Assembly (NCBI GenBank): GCA_963741625.1
Contig: CAVUIT010000012.1
Coordinates: 868,001-932,000 of the forward strand
Direction of reading: 5' to 3'
DNA: 64,000 nt
Source of the DNA: CAWBBA01 sp963741625
GTDB lineage: Bacteria; Desulfobacterota; Desulfomonilia; Desulfomonilales; Desulfomonilaceae
The notes below the pieces were generated by a model. It saw nothing but the letters and a program-made list of their open reading frames with translations. It was not told the DNA's origin and made no database searches. Of this stretch, positions 36,852-45,648 are shown piece by piece. A program made the position numbers and the translations under genes. The number at the start of each line of letters is the position of its first letter. Position 1 is the first letter of the stretch.

Positions 36852-39261
36852 ATGAGTGATTCACCACGGTACATCTGCATCCACGGCCACTTCTACCAGC
36901 CACCTCGTGAGAATCCCTGGCTGGAAGAGATTGAAGTTCAGAAGTCCGCCCATCCGTTCCATGACTGGAATGAAAGGGTCACGGAGGAATGCTACAAGCC
37001 CAACGCCCATGCCAGGATATTGGATCACGAGGGACGCCTGGAAGATATTATCAACAATTACGAGCATATCAGCTTCGACTTTGGCCCCACACTTCTGTCT
37101 TGGCTGGAAGAGCACGCGGCTGAAACGTACCACGCGATTCTCCAAGCTGATGCCTTAAGCCAAAAGCAGCGCTCGGGTCATGGCAATGCGCTGGCCCACG
37201 CTTACAACCACATGATCATGCCGCTGGCCTCCGCGAGGGATAAGCTCACGCAAGTGGTGTGGGGTATAGAAGACTTCCTGAAGCGTTTCCGCAGAGAGCC
37301 GGAAGGCATGTGGCTGCCGGAAACCGCGGTAGACAGCGAAACCCTTGAGATCATGGTCGAGCACGGAATCCGTTTCACCGTTCTCTCTCCATTTCAGGCA
37401 AAGCGGTTCCGGGTCTCGTCGCATGACTCATGGGTTGATCTCGAACCCGGCGCCATAGATCCGTCACGTCCGTACGTATGTCGGCTATCCGGCGGTCGGT
37501 CCATTGTCCTTTTCTTTTATGACGGTCCCATCTCGCGGGCCATTGCATTTGAGGGACTTTTGGTCAGCGGTGAAAATCTGAGAAACAGGCTGCTGGGAGC
37601 ATTTTCCGACAAGAGGGCTTGGCCTCAGCTCATCCACATCGCCACCGATGGCGAGTCGTATGGGCATCACCACAGATTCGGGGAAATGGGCCTGGCCTAC
37701 GCTCTGAGACATCTATTGCTCCAACCGCACGTCCGCCTCACCAATTACGGTGAGTTTCTAGAGAAACACCCCCCTTCCGCGGAAGCGGAGTTCATCGAGA
37801 ATTCTGCATGGAGTTGCGCCCACGGTGTGGGTCGGTGGGCCGAGGATTGCGGATGCTCGGTGCAGCAAAGGCCCGACTGGAATCAAAAGTGGAGGGCCCC
37901 ACTGAGGAGGTCCCTCGACGTTTTGCGGGACAGAGCGGACAAACTCTTCACGGAGAAGGCGGCCGATCTGCTGAAGGATCCCTGGGCCGCCAGAAACGCG
38001 TACATCAAGGTTGTCCTGGAGAACCGCCCGAAAATCGGGCCGTTCTTCAATGCCTATGGGCGCAAACTGAAAAAAGGTCAGCGCGAACTGGCACTAAATC
38101 TCCTGGAGATGCAGCGCAACCGTATGCTCATGTACACGAGCTGCGGCTGGTTCTTTGACGACATATCCGGGATTGAGGCTTTGCAGATTCTCAGATACGC
38201 CGCGCGGGTAATCCAGATCGCTTATTCTTTCGATCCAACCGTGGTTGACGACTTTCTGAAGGAGTTGGGAGAGGCGCAAAGCAACGTAAAGCCAAACCTA
38301 CACGGGGACCAAATCTTCGATGAAAAGATCAGGCCGCAAGTGGCGGGTTTGGCCAATGTGGCAGCGCATGTGGCCATCTCGTCAGTCTTCGAAGACGTAC
38401 CTGCCAAAGCGCGACTCTACTGCTATGACGTAAAACTACTGGACTCGGTCAGAGAGGAATCGGCTGAAAGAACCCTTGTCATCGGCCGGATTAGTGTGTT
38501 GAGCCGTATCACTACGGAGAACCGAGAATTCGCCTTTGCTGTTATTCACCTCGGTGGGGTGGATTTACGTTGCTCCGTGGAGGAATTCTTCGACCAAGTC
38601 AAATACGAAGGCGTAAAACAGGACCTTTGCGATACTTTTGCCGCGCAGTCGTCTACTGAATTGTTCCGGACTTTAGACAGACATTTCCCTGGCGGCTATT
38701 TCCGCCTTCAAGATCTCTTCGTTGAGCAAAGGCGAAAAATTATCGATAGCTTGACGACAAAGATGTACGAGATGCAGGCCAAGATGTTGGAAGTCTTTTA
38801 CGAGAAAAACAAAGACCTGGCCAAATTAATTGTCGTCCACGAGGCTCATGTCCCTGACACGTTCATTGCCGCGGCCAAGATTTGTCCTGAACCGCATTCT
38901 CGGCGAGGAACTCGAGAAGCTTTCGGCAGGGTTTTTCCCCGATCTTCTCCAGTCTGTAGTGGAAGAGTCACGATTCTGGAATCTCCGGCTTGACACCAGT
39001 TCGGCCGAAAGACTCATCTCGGATCGAATCACAGGTCTTGTCCGGAACCTTGCAAAGAAACCTCGTGACAGTGAAATTCCCGCACAAATAAACCGGTTCC
39101 TGGACCTTGGGCGTGACATGGAACTATCTATCGAGTTGAGGGAAGCACAAATCCTCTTCTTCGGAATAGTGAGATCTCTCAAAACCGGCGCTGAAAAAGG
39201 GTTCCCCCCCTTGATCGCGGAGTTGGCGGGGAGGTTAGAAGTGAGTTTGGGCCTCAGTTGA
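36852..39261 (+). CDS. GH57 glycoside hydrolase with DUF3536, frameshifted near the 3' end
   Basis: About 802 residues in two frames. IHGHFYQPPRENPW opens the GH57 barrel; MWLPETAVDSETLEIMVEHG holds the probable nucleophile glutamate and HIATDGESYGHHHRF the acid aspartate. The second half (about 330-800) matches the DUF3536 region that accompanies these enzymes. The first frame derails at about 38880; reading FVLNRILGEELEKL directly after AAAK, one frame over, restores it to 39261. Family members act on alpha-glucans, so glycogen or maltodextrin metabolism is likely. ATG 36852 is the family start. Confidence 0.85.
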
Positions 39262-39312
39262 AACATGCCCCTGACGGCTTTTAATAATTTGCTTAATAGG
39301 AGTGAACTTTAC

Positions 39313-40638
39313 ATGACCAAATCAAAAGTGGCCGTAGTCCGCTACGAGACCCCATTGGCTTCCGTTCGCAAGGCAATTGACCTCTGCCGCGGGCTGGATC
39401 ATGTACCCCCCGGCGCGAAAGTCTTTATCAAGCCCAACATTGTCTTTTGGACTAAGGTCACCGCGTTTCCCAAGTGGGGAGTTATCACTACTTCTAGAGT
39501 GTTGGAAGACATGGTTATCCTGCTCAAGGAACGAGGGATCGACGATATCACTATCGGCGAAGGAATGGTGGTTTACGATCCCAAGGACCGTGATACGGCG
39601 AAACATGCTTTTGAAAGCCTCGGGTATAATGCGCTGAAGAAACGTTATGGCGTCAATGTTATAAGTGCCATGGAGAGACCGTTCGAAAAAGTGGATCTTG
39701 GTGGCGGGGTCGAACTCAAGTTCAATAGCGACATTCTTCAAAGCGATTTTGTCGTAAATATCCCAGTACTTAAGACACATGCCCAGACGGTCGTCAGCCT
39801 TGGGATCAAGAACATCAAAGGCATGATCGACATCAATTCCCGCAAGAAGTGCCATTCTGCGGACCCTGAAAAAGATCTACACTACATGGTGTCAAAGCTT
39901 GCCAACAAGCTGCCGCCCTCCGTCACCATCCTGGACGGGATATTCACCAATGAACGGGGGCCCGCTTTTGACGGGAAGATCAGAAGGAGCAACCTCCTGG
40001 TGGCGTCGCCGGACATGCTTGCCGCGGATAAGGTAGGCGCCAAGATACTCGGCTTTGATACCTCCGAGGTACCTCATTTGGTCCACGCCGCGCGTGAAAG
40101 AGGAAGGTCCCTGGACCTCTCCGACCTCGAAGTGGTGGGCGAAAAGATCGAGGAAGTCGCGCTCAAACTGCAACATGCCTTCACATACAACGAGTCCGGC
40201 TCGCTGCCGGTAACCATGGAAAAGATGGGCATTAAGGGGCTGTCTTATCCAAAATATGATCTTAGCCTGTGCACGTACTGCTCCATCCTAACGGGTGTTA
40301 CTCTGACAGCCATCGCCTATGCCTGGAAAGGGGAACCCTGGGATGATGTGGAGGTCCTTACCGGCAAGTTGATGAAACCAACCCCTGGAAAGAAGAAGAC
40401 GATCCTCATAGGGAAATGCTTGTACGAAGCCAACAAAAAGCACCCCGACATCAAGAACATGATAACGGTCAAGACATGCCCTCCGTCACCGGATGCAGTT
40501 GTCAAAGCTCTTCATCAGGCTGGAGTCGAGGTAAACCCTGCGATCTTCGAGCATCTTGATGCGGCGCCGGGTTTTTTTATGAGGAAGTACGAGGGCAAGC
40601 CCGAGTTTGACGAGTCACTCTTCAGGGTTGATGCTTGA
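39313..40638 (+). CDS. DUF362 domain-containing protein
   Basis: A 441-residue protein whose N-terminal part is DUF362-like: VAVVRYETPLASVRKAIDL, IKPNIVFW, and VVNIPVLKTHAQTVVSLGIKNIKG are typical. DUF362 proteins often carry ferredoxin domains, but no clear CxxCxxC cluster is present. The C-terminal third has scattered cysteines (LSLCTYCS, KTCPPS) and a MKPTPGKKKTILIGKCLYEAN segment. ATG 39313 follows AGGAG by ten bases. The reaction is unknown. Confidence 0.88.
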   Translation: MTKSKVAVVRYETPLASVRKAIDLCRGLDHVPPGAKVFIKPNIVFWTKVTAFPKWGVITTSRVLEDMVILLKERGIDDITIGEGMVVYDPKDRDTAKHAFESLGYNALKKRYGVNVISAMERPFEKVDLGGGVELKFNSDILQSDFVVNIPVLKTHAQTVVSLGIKNIKGMIDINSRKKCHSADPEKDLHYMVSKLANKLPPSVTILDGIFTNERGPAFDGKIRRSNLLVASPDMLAADKVGAKILGFDTSEVPHLVHAARERGRSLDLSDLEVVGEKIEEVALKLQHAFTYNESGSLPVTMEKMGIKGLSYPKYDLSLCTYCSILTGVTLTAIAYAWKGEPWDDVEVLTGKLMKPTPGKKKTILIGKCLYEANKKHPDIKNMITVKTCPPSPDAVVKALHQAGVEVNPAIFEHLDAAPGFFMRKYEGKPEFDESLFRVDA

Positions 40639-40705
40639 CCAGGTGGTAACCGTTTACTTATTCGGGAATGCGGTGACAACGGTCCCGGAGATCTGACCGG
40701 GCTGT

Positions 40706-40799
40706 AACATTGCGAGCGAAGCGAAGCAATCTCATTGGCAGGACCGATGCACACAGGATCGGCAGATTGCTTCGTCCGACGTCGCTCCTCGCATATGAC
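40706..40799. repeat. REP-like inverted repeat (type A), copy 2
   Basis: The left end AACATTGCGAGCGAAGCGAA with GCAATCT is mirrored by GATTGCTTCGTCCGACGTCG ending in CTCCTCGCATATGAC. The outer ends match copy 1 at 35736-35833 closely; the middles differ. It lies between the convergent DUF362 and era genes, where such repeats often sit. Confidence 0.8.
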
Positions 40800-40838
40800 G
40801 AGACATGCCGCTCCGTAACCATTGTCGGCTTGCCAGCT

Positions 40839-41738
40839 CTAATGGTATCCGAATTCTCTTAACCTCGCGGAATCGCGGCTCCAATTCGGGGTGACTTTCA
40901 CAAAGAGGTCAAGCCTTACCCGGCACTCGAGAAAGTCTTCTATTTTGGCTCGGGCAGACGTGCCGATAGCTTTGATCATGCTGCCCGCCTTTCCGACAAG
41001 GATTTTTTTTTGGCTGTCCTTCTCAACGTGGATGTCCGCGTGAATTGACACCCGTCCTTTGTCCTCTTTGAAAGATTCTACGACTACCGCGGTCTTGTAC
41101 GGGATCTCCTCGCCCGTTTTGTTGATGATCTGCTCTCGTATGATCTCCTCAACAAAGAACCTGACCGGCATATCGCTTACATCCTCTTCGGGAAACAACG
41201 GGGGACCCAGGGGGAGCAGTCTCAGGAGAGCATCAACCAAATCTTGAACACCCTCGCCGTAAAGAGCGCTAATCGGCACAATCTCTTCGAATGAGTGGGC
41301 CTTGGAATAAAGATCAATGAGAGGTAACAGCGTAGGAGGCTGAACAGTGTCGATCTTGTTGATGGCGAGCACGGATGGGGACCCCGCAGACTTGATCAGG
41401 TCCATGATGCGCAGGTCATCGCGTGCAATTTCCTCCGACGGGGTGGTTATGAGCAGGACAACGTCGGCTTCCTCCAGCGTCTTCGTCGCGGCCGCGACCA
41501 ATGATCGATTGAGAGGAGTCGACGCTTTGTGGATACCCGGAGTATCATGGAGCACCATCTGGGCGTTGGCTATCGTGTAGATGGCTGTGATTCTGTTCCT
41601 TGTGGTCTGTGGTTTCGGCGTGACTATAGACAATTCCCGGCCAAGTATGCGGTTCACGAGAGTTGATTTTCCCACATTGGGGCGGCCTGCCAGCGAAACG
41701 AAACCGCTCCGATGCTCCTCTGGAGGTTCGGGCGTCAT
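40839..41738 (-). CDS. era: GTPase Era
   Basis: A 299-residue ribosome-assembly GTPase. Walker A is AGRPNVGKSTLVNRI, G3 DTPGIHK, G4 NKID, and the C-terminal KH domain KILVGKAGSMIKAIGTSARA binds 16S rRNA. ATG 41738 has AAGGAG eight bases upstream. An in-frame extension to 41852 would run into the tRNA-Ser gene and is rejected. Era and YbeY, both 16S rRNA maturation factors, occur within the same 12 kb. Confidence 0.95.
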   Translation of the reverse strand: MTPEPPEEHRSGFVSLAGRPNVGKSTLVNRILGRELSIVTPKPQTTRNRITAIYTIANAQMVLHDTPGIHKASTPLNRSLVAAATKTLEEADVVLLITTPSEEIARDDLRIMDLIKSAGSPSVLAINKIDTVQPPTLLPLIDLYSKAHSFEEIVPISALYGEGVQDLVDALLRLLPLGPPLFPEEDVSDMPVRFFVEEIIREQIINKTGEEIPYKTAVVVESFKEDKGRVSIHADIHVEKDSQKKILVGKAGSMIKAIGTSARAKIEDFLECRVRLDLFVKVTPNWSRDSARLREFGYH

Positions 41739-41795
41739 TACTGATTCTCCTTGACCGGTGCGCAATTTGTGGTTTATGGTATTCTGATTATGTGA

Positions 41796-41888
41796 GGAGA
41801 GATGCCCGAGTGGCCGAAGGGGCGCGACTGGAAATCGCGTGAATGCCCACAAGGTGTTCCGAGGGTTCGAATCCCTCTCTCTCCGCCA
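41796..41888 (+). tRNA. tRNA-Ser (anticodon GGA), CCA encoded
   Basis: The acceptor arms GGAGAGA and TCTCTCC enclose a class II (long variable arm) structure with encoded CCA after discriminator G. The anticodon stem CGCGA/TCGCG has loop CTGGAAA, giving GGA. The T-loop GGTTCGAATCC is canonical. It is divergent from era, whose start lies 57 bases away. Confidence 0.95.
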
Positions 41889-41993
41889 CCTTCAGATTGG
41901 CTCTCTGGAGGTTTTCCTCCCCCGTTTCATTATCCGACCCATTAATGTCGGTGCAACTGAGCGCCGCCGGCTCCAACAGTCCGCAAAGTCAAA

Positions 41994-42320
41994 TTATCGT
42001 GGCCAATTGTTGGCGTTGTAATCCGGAAGATTGAATGTGCGCCCGGTTCCATAATCCCAGTCATAAGGTACTGGTAAGAAGGGGTAGGTTATGTTCATTT
42101 CCCGGCTCATGAACCTGTCCCACCGGTAGTGTTCCACCATCTTTTTCCCCGGTTCAACCTTGTCCACAAATCTATCCGCATAGTACCACATTCCGTTAAA
42201 TCCCGGCGGATAATTTCGGACAAAGCGATGCTGGTAATCCGCGGACCAACAAACCGAGAAGCCGGACAAGGCAAAGATTACTGCAAGAATCAAGACGGGT
42301 ATGAATCGGGTCGACAGCAT
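41994..42320 (-). CDS. Small secreted protein rich in aromatic residues (108 aa)
   Basis: A signal peptide (MLSTRFIPVLILAVIFALSG, cleavage near CWSA) is followed by an 82-residue mature chain rich in Tyr, Trp and Phe: FVRNYPPGFNGMWYYADRF, EHYRWDRFMSREMNITYPF, PVPYDWDYGTG. No family is recognised. The ATG has AAGGAG eight bases upstream, and a near-consensus promoter lies about 40 bases further up. The composition suggests a small envelope or surface protein. Confidence 0.75.
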   Translation of the reverse strand: MLSTRFIPVLILAVIFALSGFSVCWSADYQHRFVRNYPPGFNGMWYYADRFVDKVEPGKKMVEHYRWDRFMSREMNITYPFLPVPYDWDYGTGRTFNLPDYNANNWPR

Positions 42321-42637
42321 GGTGTCTCCTTTGATACCGTTCAGACAAGTTCAGTGAAATAATAGCAGAAAAAACCGTCTTTTGTCAATTAATTGGAACC
42401 ATAAAATAACCTATTTTCAAAATTATCACTTGGTCAGCTCTATATTAACTAGACATTGCGGCTTCAATAATTGCTAATTCTGAACCTCATGGTACCGCGG
42501 ATGTATCCCACGTGCACGCGGGATTCATCCGTGCAGCAACGAGTCCCCGATGCCCTGGACTCGTCCGCGGCACCAATGTTTCAAGCGTTTTCATAGTCAT
42601 TTTGGCCCATCTACGCCATGGGAGTCGATATCAACAC
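42321..42637. other. AT-rich intergenic region
   Basis: A 317-base gap between the aromatic-rich secreted protein and tmk. The half nearest the secreted-protein gene is clearly AT-rich compared with the surroundings and contains the promoter annotated separately. The rest shows no gene, repeat or RNA that I recognise. Confidence 0.5.
42359..42388 (-). promoter_or_regulatory. Strong sigma-70-type promoter for the aromatic-rich secreted protein
   Basis: On the minus strand, a consensus -35 TTGACA (42383-42388) and a near-consensus -10 TATTAT (42359-42364) are separated by 18 bases. The predicted start near 42352 leaves a leader of about 30 bases before the AAGGAG site and ATG 42320. Few other genes in the window show such a clear pair. 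Confidence 0.75.
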
Positions 42638-43312
42638 TCAATTTGAGACCACATCCCCGGCAGAGACGACAAGTTCCGCCCTATTGCAACATCCCAGCTC
42701 CCGCAGACAAGCCACTATAATTGAATGTATGCTTTCCAAAGAGCTGGTTCCGTCAATGCGCCTGATCACAGGATCAGTAATACTGCGATAGACAGCGTCC
42801 ACAGCCTCAAGATCCTCTCTAACCTCGAATGTGGAAAAACGACCGCGTCTCGCAGAATCTATCCTCGCAAGCGCAATATCCGCAGGGATCTCCAAGAGAA
42901 AGATAACGTCCGGTTGGGGGGCAAAAGGACTTTGAGCCGAGAGAATGGCTGCCTGGTCCACGCCGCGAGCACCCTGGTATGCAACGGACGAATGGACATA
43001 CCGATCACATATAACCGTGCGCCCTTCCAGCAGAGCCGGCAATATGACTCGTTCCACATGATCGCGGCGGTCCTCGGTGAAGAGCCGCGCTTCTTCTTCC
43101 GCTTCCAGCCGCGTTGTCAAAGACCTGATGATTCGCCCCACCGGACCGTCGGAAGGTTCGGCCGTTAGAAGGACGGGTATACCCAGGTCTGCCAGTCGCC
43201 GAGCCAAAAGTTTGGCCTGGGTGGACTTCCCTGCGCCGTCAATACCCTCAAACACGATGAAACAGGGCTTGGTCTCGGTTCCGCTGCATGGCGGGGGGGG
43301 TGCCGTGCCCAT
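42638..43312 (-). CDS. tmk: Thymidylate kinase
   Basis: A 224-residue dTMP kinase. The P-loop is FEGIDGAGKSTQAKLLARRL (about residues 21-40). The DRY motif CDRYVHSSVAYQGARG and the lid-region LARIDSARRGRFSTFE are visible. It makes dTDP for DNA synthesis. The N-terminus is a short Pro-rich stretch; ATG 43312 lacks a strong ribosome site, and the metallophosphoesterase stop lies six bases upstream, so translation may be coupled to it. Confidence 0.94.
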   Translation of the reverse strand: MGTAPPPPCSGTETKPCFIVFEGIDGAGKSTQAKLLARRLADLGIPVLLTAEPSDGPVGRIIRSLTTRLEAEEEARLFTEDRRDHVERVILPALLEGRTVICDRYVHSSVAYQGARGVDQAAILSAQSPFAPQPDVIFLLEIPADIALARIDSARRGRFSTFEVREDLEAVDAVYRSITDPVIRRIDGTSSLESIHSIIVACLRELGCCNRAELVVSAGDVVSN

Positions 43313-43317
43313 CGGAA

Positions 43318-44508
43318 TCAAGAGCCTGGCGCCGGGCCGGTAGGCTTATCTTTTATCACAAAGGATTTGAGCAATTTCAAATCGGTCCTTTTCGTTGGGA
43401 TTTGCGCGGAACCGATCACGTCCAGCGTCACCTTTTCCCCTTCCACGGTAACCAGACACCAGCCCCAGTAGGACTGCTGCCCGTCATTCCACGGCCAAAT
43501 CACTGAAGCCCTGGGATTCTGGAATGCTCCGTCATAGAGAATGGTGTTCCTTTGCTTATCAGCCTTTGACCCATTTAGGGGGTACAATCGAGGAGTGAGC
43601 CCACCTGACACCACATGCCAGACCCCCTCCACCTCCTGGACCTGAATATTGTGTTCATGCCCGCAGAAATAAGCCACGACCCCATGTTTCTTGAGAATGT
43701 TCCAGAATCGATCTCGTTCTTTTCTGCGATCTATGCCGAACCGGCCGTCGTAATTGTCGCAATTATAAGTGGGATTAAAGAATGGAAGCGAGTCCCACAT
43801 GTGGCCCCCACCAGGAAAAGCCGGCGGGTGCGACACCACAAATGTCTTAAGTCCGGCCTCTCTTGCTTTGCCCAGGTCCCAGTCGAGCCAGTCAATGGTC
43901 TCATTGGAAAACGCGCCGTGGTAAAACATCGTATAAGCAGCGAGAACCGCGAAGTGGCATCCGCCCATGTCAAAGGAGTAGGTCAGGCCGAGATCCGACT
44001 CGGGACCCGGAGTTCCGTGAATCATGTCTCCCAGCACTTCCCTGAAAACCTTGAAGTTTTCCATCTCCGTAAAATACGGCGATAAGTGATCTCCGCACCG
44101 CAATCGTGGCTTCGAGGCATCGGCCACCACCGTTTCATGATTGCCCACTGTGACTCGCATGATCATCCCCGCTTTGAGGAGGGGGCTGACCACTTCACGC
44201 CAATGGTTCAGGCTTACGCGGTTGCATTCCGCCACTGACGGGGCATCTCTCTTGAGCACACCGTGAATCATGTCTCCGGGAAAAAGAACCAACTTGACTG
44301 ATTCCGTGTCGTTCCGAGCCACAATATCTTTGACCATGACGTCAAGCGTAGGGTTAACACCGTAATTGTCGTCCTCGCACCTGCTGGTTGCGAGTTGGCC
44401 GCGGCTATCGCACAGGACGGCAAACCGAAAGACCTCGTCCGCAAGTCCGCTGCCCGCAGCAAGAGACAGAATGAACAGGGCGTACAACAACAGTTTACAA
44501 ACCTTCAT
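43318..44508 (-). CDS. Exported calcineurin-like metallophosphoesterase
   Basis: A 396-residue protein with a signal peptide (MKVCKLLLYALFILSLAAGSG). Metal-ligand motifs run in order: FAVLCDSRG, LFPGDMIHG, VTVGNHETV, VVSHPPAFPG and FCGHEHNIQVQEV. The domain is complete. The substrate is unknown; exported members range from nucleotidases to phosphodiesterases. It is separated from the alcohol dehydrogenase gene by about 45 bases and lies directly upstream of tmk on the same strand. Confidence 0.88.
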   Translation of the reverse strand: MKVCKLLLYALFILSLAAGSGLADEVFRFAVLCDSRGQLATSRCEDDNYGVNPTLDVMVKDIVARNDTESVKLVLFPGDMIHGVLKRDAPSVAECNRVSLNHWREVVSPLLKAGMIMRVTVGNHETVVADASKPRLRCGDHLSPYFTEMENFKVFREVLGDMIHGTPGPESDLGLTYSFDMGGCHFAVLAAYTMFYHGAFSNETIDWLDWDLGKAREAGLKTFVVSHPPAFPGGGHMWDSLPFFNPTYNCDNYDGRFGIDRRKERDRFWNILKKHGVVAYFCGHEHNIQVQEVEGVWHVVSGGLTPRLYPLNGSKADKQRNTILYDGAFQNPRASVIWPWNDGQQSYWGWCLVTVEGEKVTLDVIGSAQIPTKRTDLKLLKSFVIKDKPTGPAPGS

Positions 44509-44553
44509 ACCGGTTCTTGCTCCTGTGCGAAGTTTGGCCTTTCGCGTCAACTA

Positions 44554-45549
44554 TCATGGAATCAGCGCGGCGCCGGCCTGAAGCGCGCTTTCTTTCATCA
44601 TTCTCAAAACCGTGTTGGCCTCCTCAAGAGGAAAAGTGTCAACAACAGTTCGGATCGGGATTTCGGCAGCCACCCGGAGCAGTTCGGCTGCGTCCCGGCG
44701 AGTGGTATTGGCAACACTTCGCATTGTTCTCTCGCCGTAAATAAGGCCGTAGTCGAATTCAGGGATTCGACTCATCGTGATCCCGGCCAGAGCCAGGGTG
44801 CCCCCCTTGTCGAGCGCTCGCAGTGCTTGCGGGACAAGCGCGCCCGCAGGCGCAAAAATGATCGCGGCGTCAAGAGTTTCGGGAGAAGCCTCCTCGGCTG
44901 TCCCAACCCACGCGGCCCCCAGTTCTTCCGCCAGTTTCTGATGGCGTGAGCTTCGCGTGAACACATGGACGCGGCAATCCATTTTTACTGCCACCTGAAT
45001 CACGACATGGGCCGAGTTACCAAAGCCGTACAAACCCAGCCTTTGTCCAGGCTTGATTTCGCTCAACCGCAAGGCCCTGTACCCAATCACCCCTCCGCAG
45101 AGTAAGGGAGTGGCGTCGGCATCCGAAAACAATTCCGAAATGGGGAACGCGGACTCTTCCGGAACCACCATATATTCGGCATATCCCCCGTTCACGTGAT
45201 AACCGGTGAAGAGGGCATTGGAACACAGGTTCTCTCGCTCCTCTACACAGAAAGTACACGAGCCGCACCCGGCAAAAAACCATGTCACACCTACGCGATC
45301 CTGTGTCCGGAAGCGATGCGTATTCGGCCCCCCTTTTTCCACTCGTCCAACGATTTGATGGCCCGGAACCAGTGGCAGCAATGGTAACGGTAAATCGCCT
45401 TCGGCAGTGTGTAAATCCGTATGGCACACTCCACATGCCCCCACTTTGATGAGGATTTCGCCTGCGCCTGGTTCCGGCAGGGAAATGTCGGCTCTTCTCA
45501 AGGGCTTCTGCTCTATGGGAGCCGGCCGATCCAGGAGCATGGCCTTCAT
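44554..45549 (-). CDS. Zinc-dependent alcohol dehydrogenase
   Basis: A 331-residue medium-chain dehydrogenase. The catalytic zinc site is GACGVCHTDLHTAEGDLP...VPGHQIVG, and the structural zinc site GCGSCTFCVEERENLC. The nucleotide-binding motif is GLYGFGNSAHVVIQVA. Substrate and cofactor preference cannot be told. It resembles AdhP-like ADHs of about 330 residues. ATG 45549 is preferred over an upstream ATG at 45567. Confidence 0.92.
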   Translation of the reverse strand: MKAMLLDRPAPIEQKPLRRADISLPEPGAGEILIKVGACGVCHTDLHTAEGDLPLPLLPLVPGHQIVGRVEKGGPNTHRFRTQDRVGVTWFFAGCGSCTFCVEERENLCSNALFTGYHVNGGYAEYMVVPEESAFPISELFSDADATPLLCGGVIGYRALRLSEIKPGQRLGLYGFGNSAHVVIQVAVKMDCRVHVFTRSSRHQKLAEELGAAWVGTAEEASPETLDAAIIFAPAGALVPQALRALDKGGTLALAGITMSRIPEFDYGLIYGERTMRSVANTTRRDAAELLRVAAEIPIRTVVDTFPLEEANTVLRMMKESALQAGAALIP

Positions 45550-45648
45550 GAATGATTCCTGCCTCACTTCATAACCAAACTATTCTTCAAAAGTCTGGGG
45601 GAATCCTTTTGAGTGCTGCACTAATGGACTGAACGCTCGGCCCTTGGC

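Noticed and set aside
41739..41852. Upstream in-frame extension of era
   Set aside because: It would overlap the tRNA-Ser gene, and the ATG at 41738 has a good AAGGAG.
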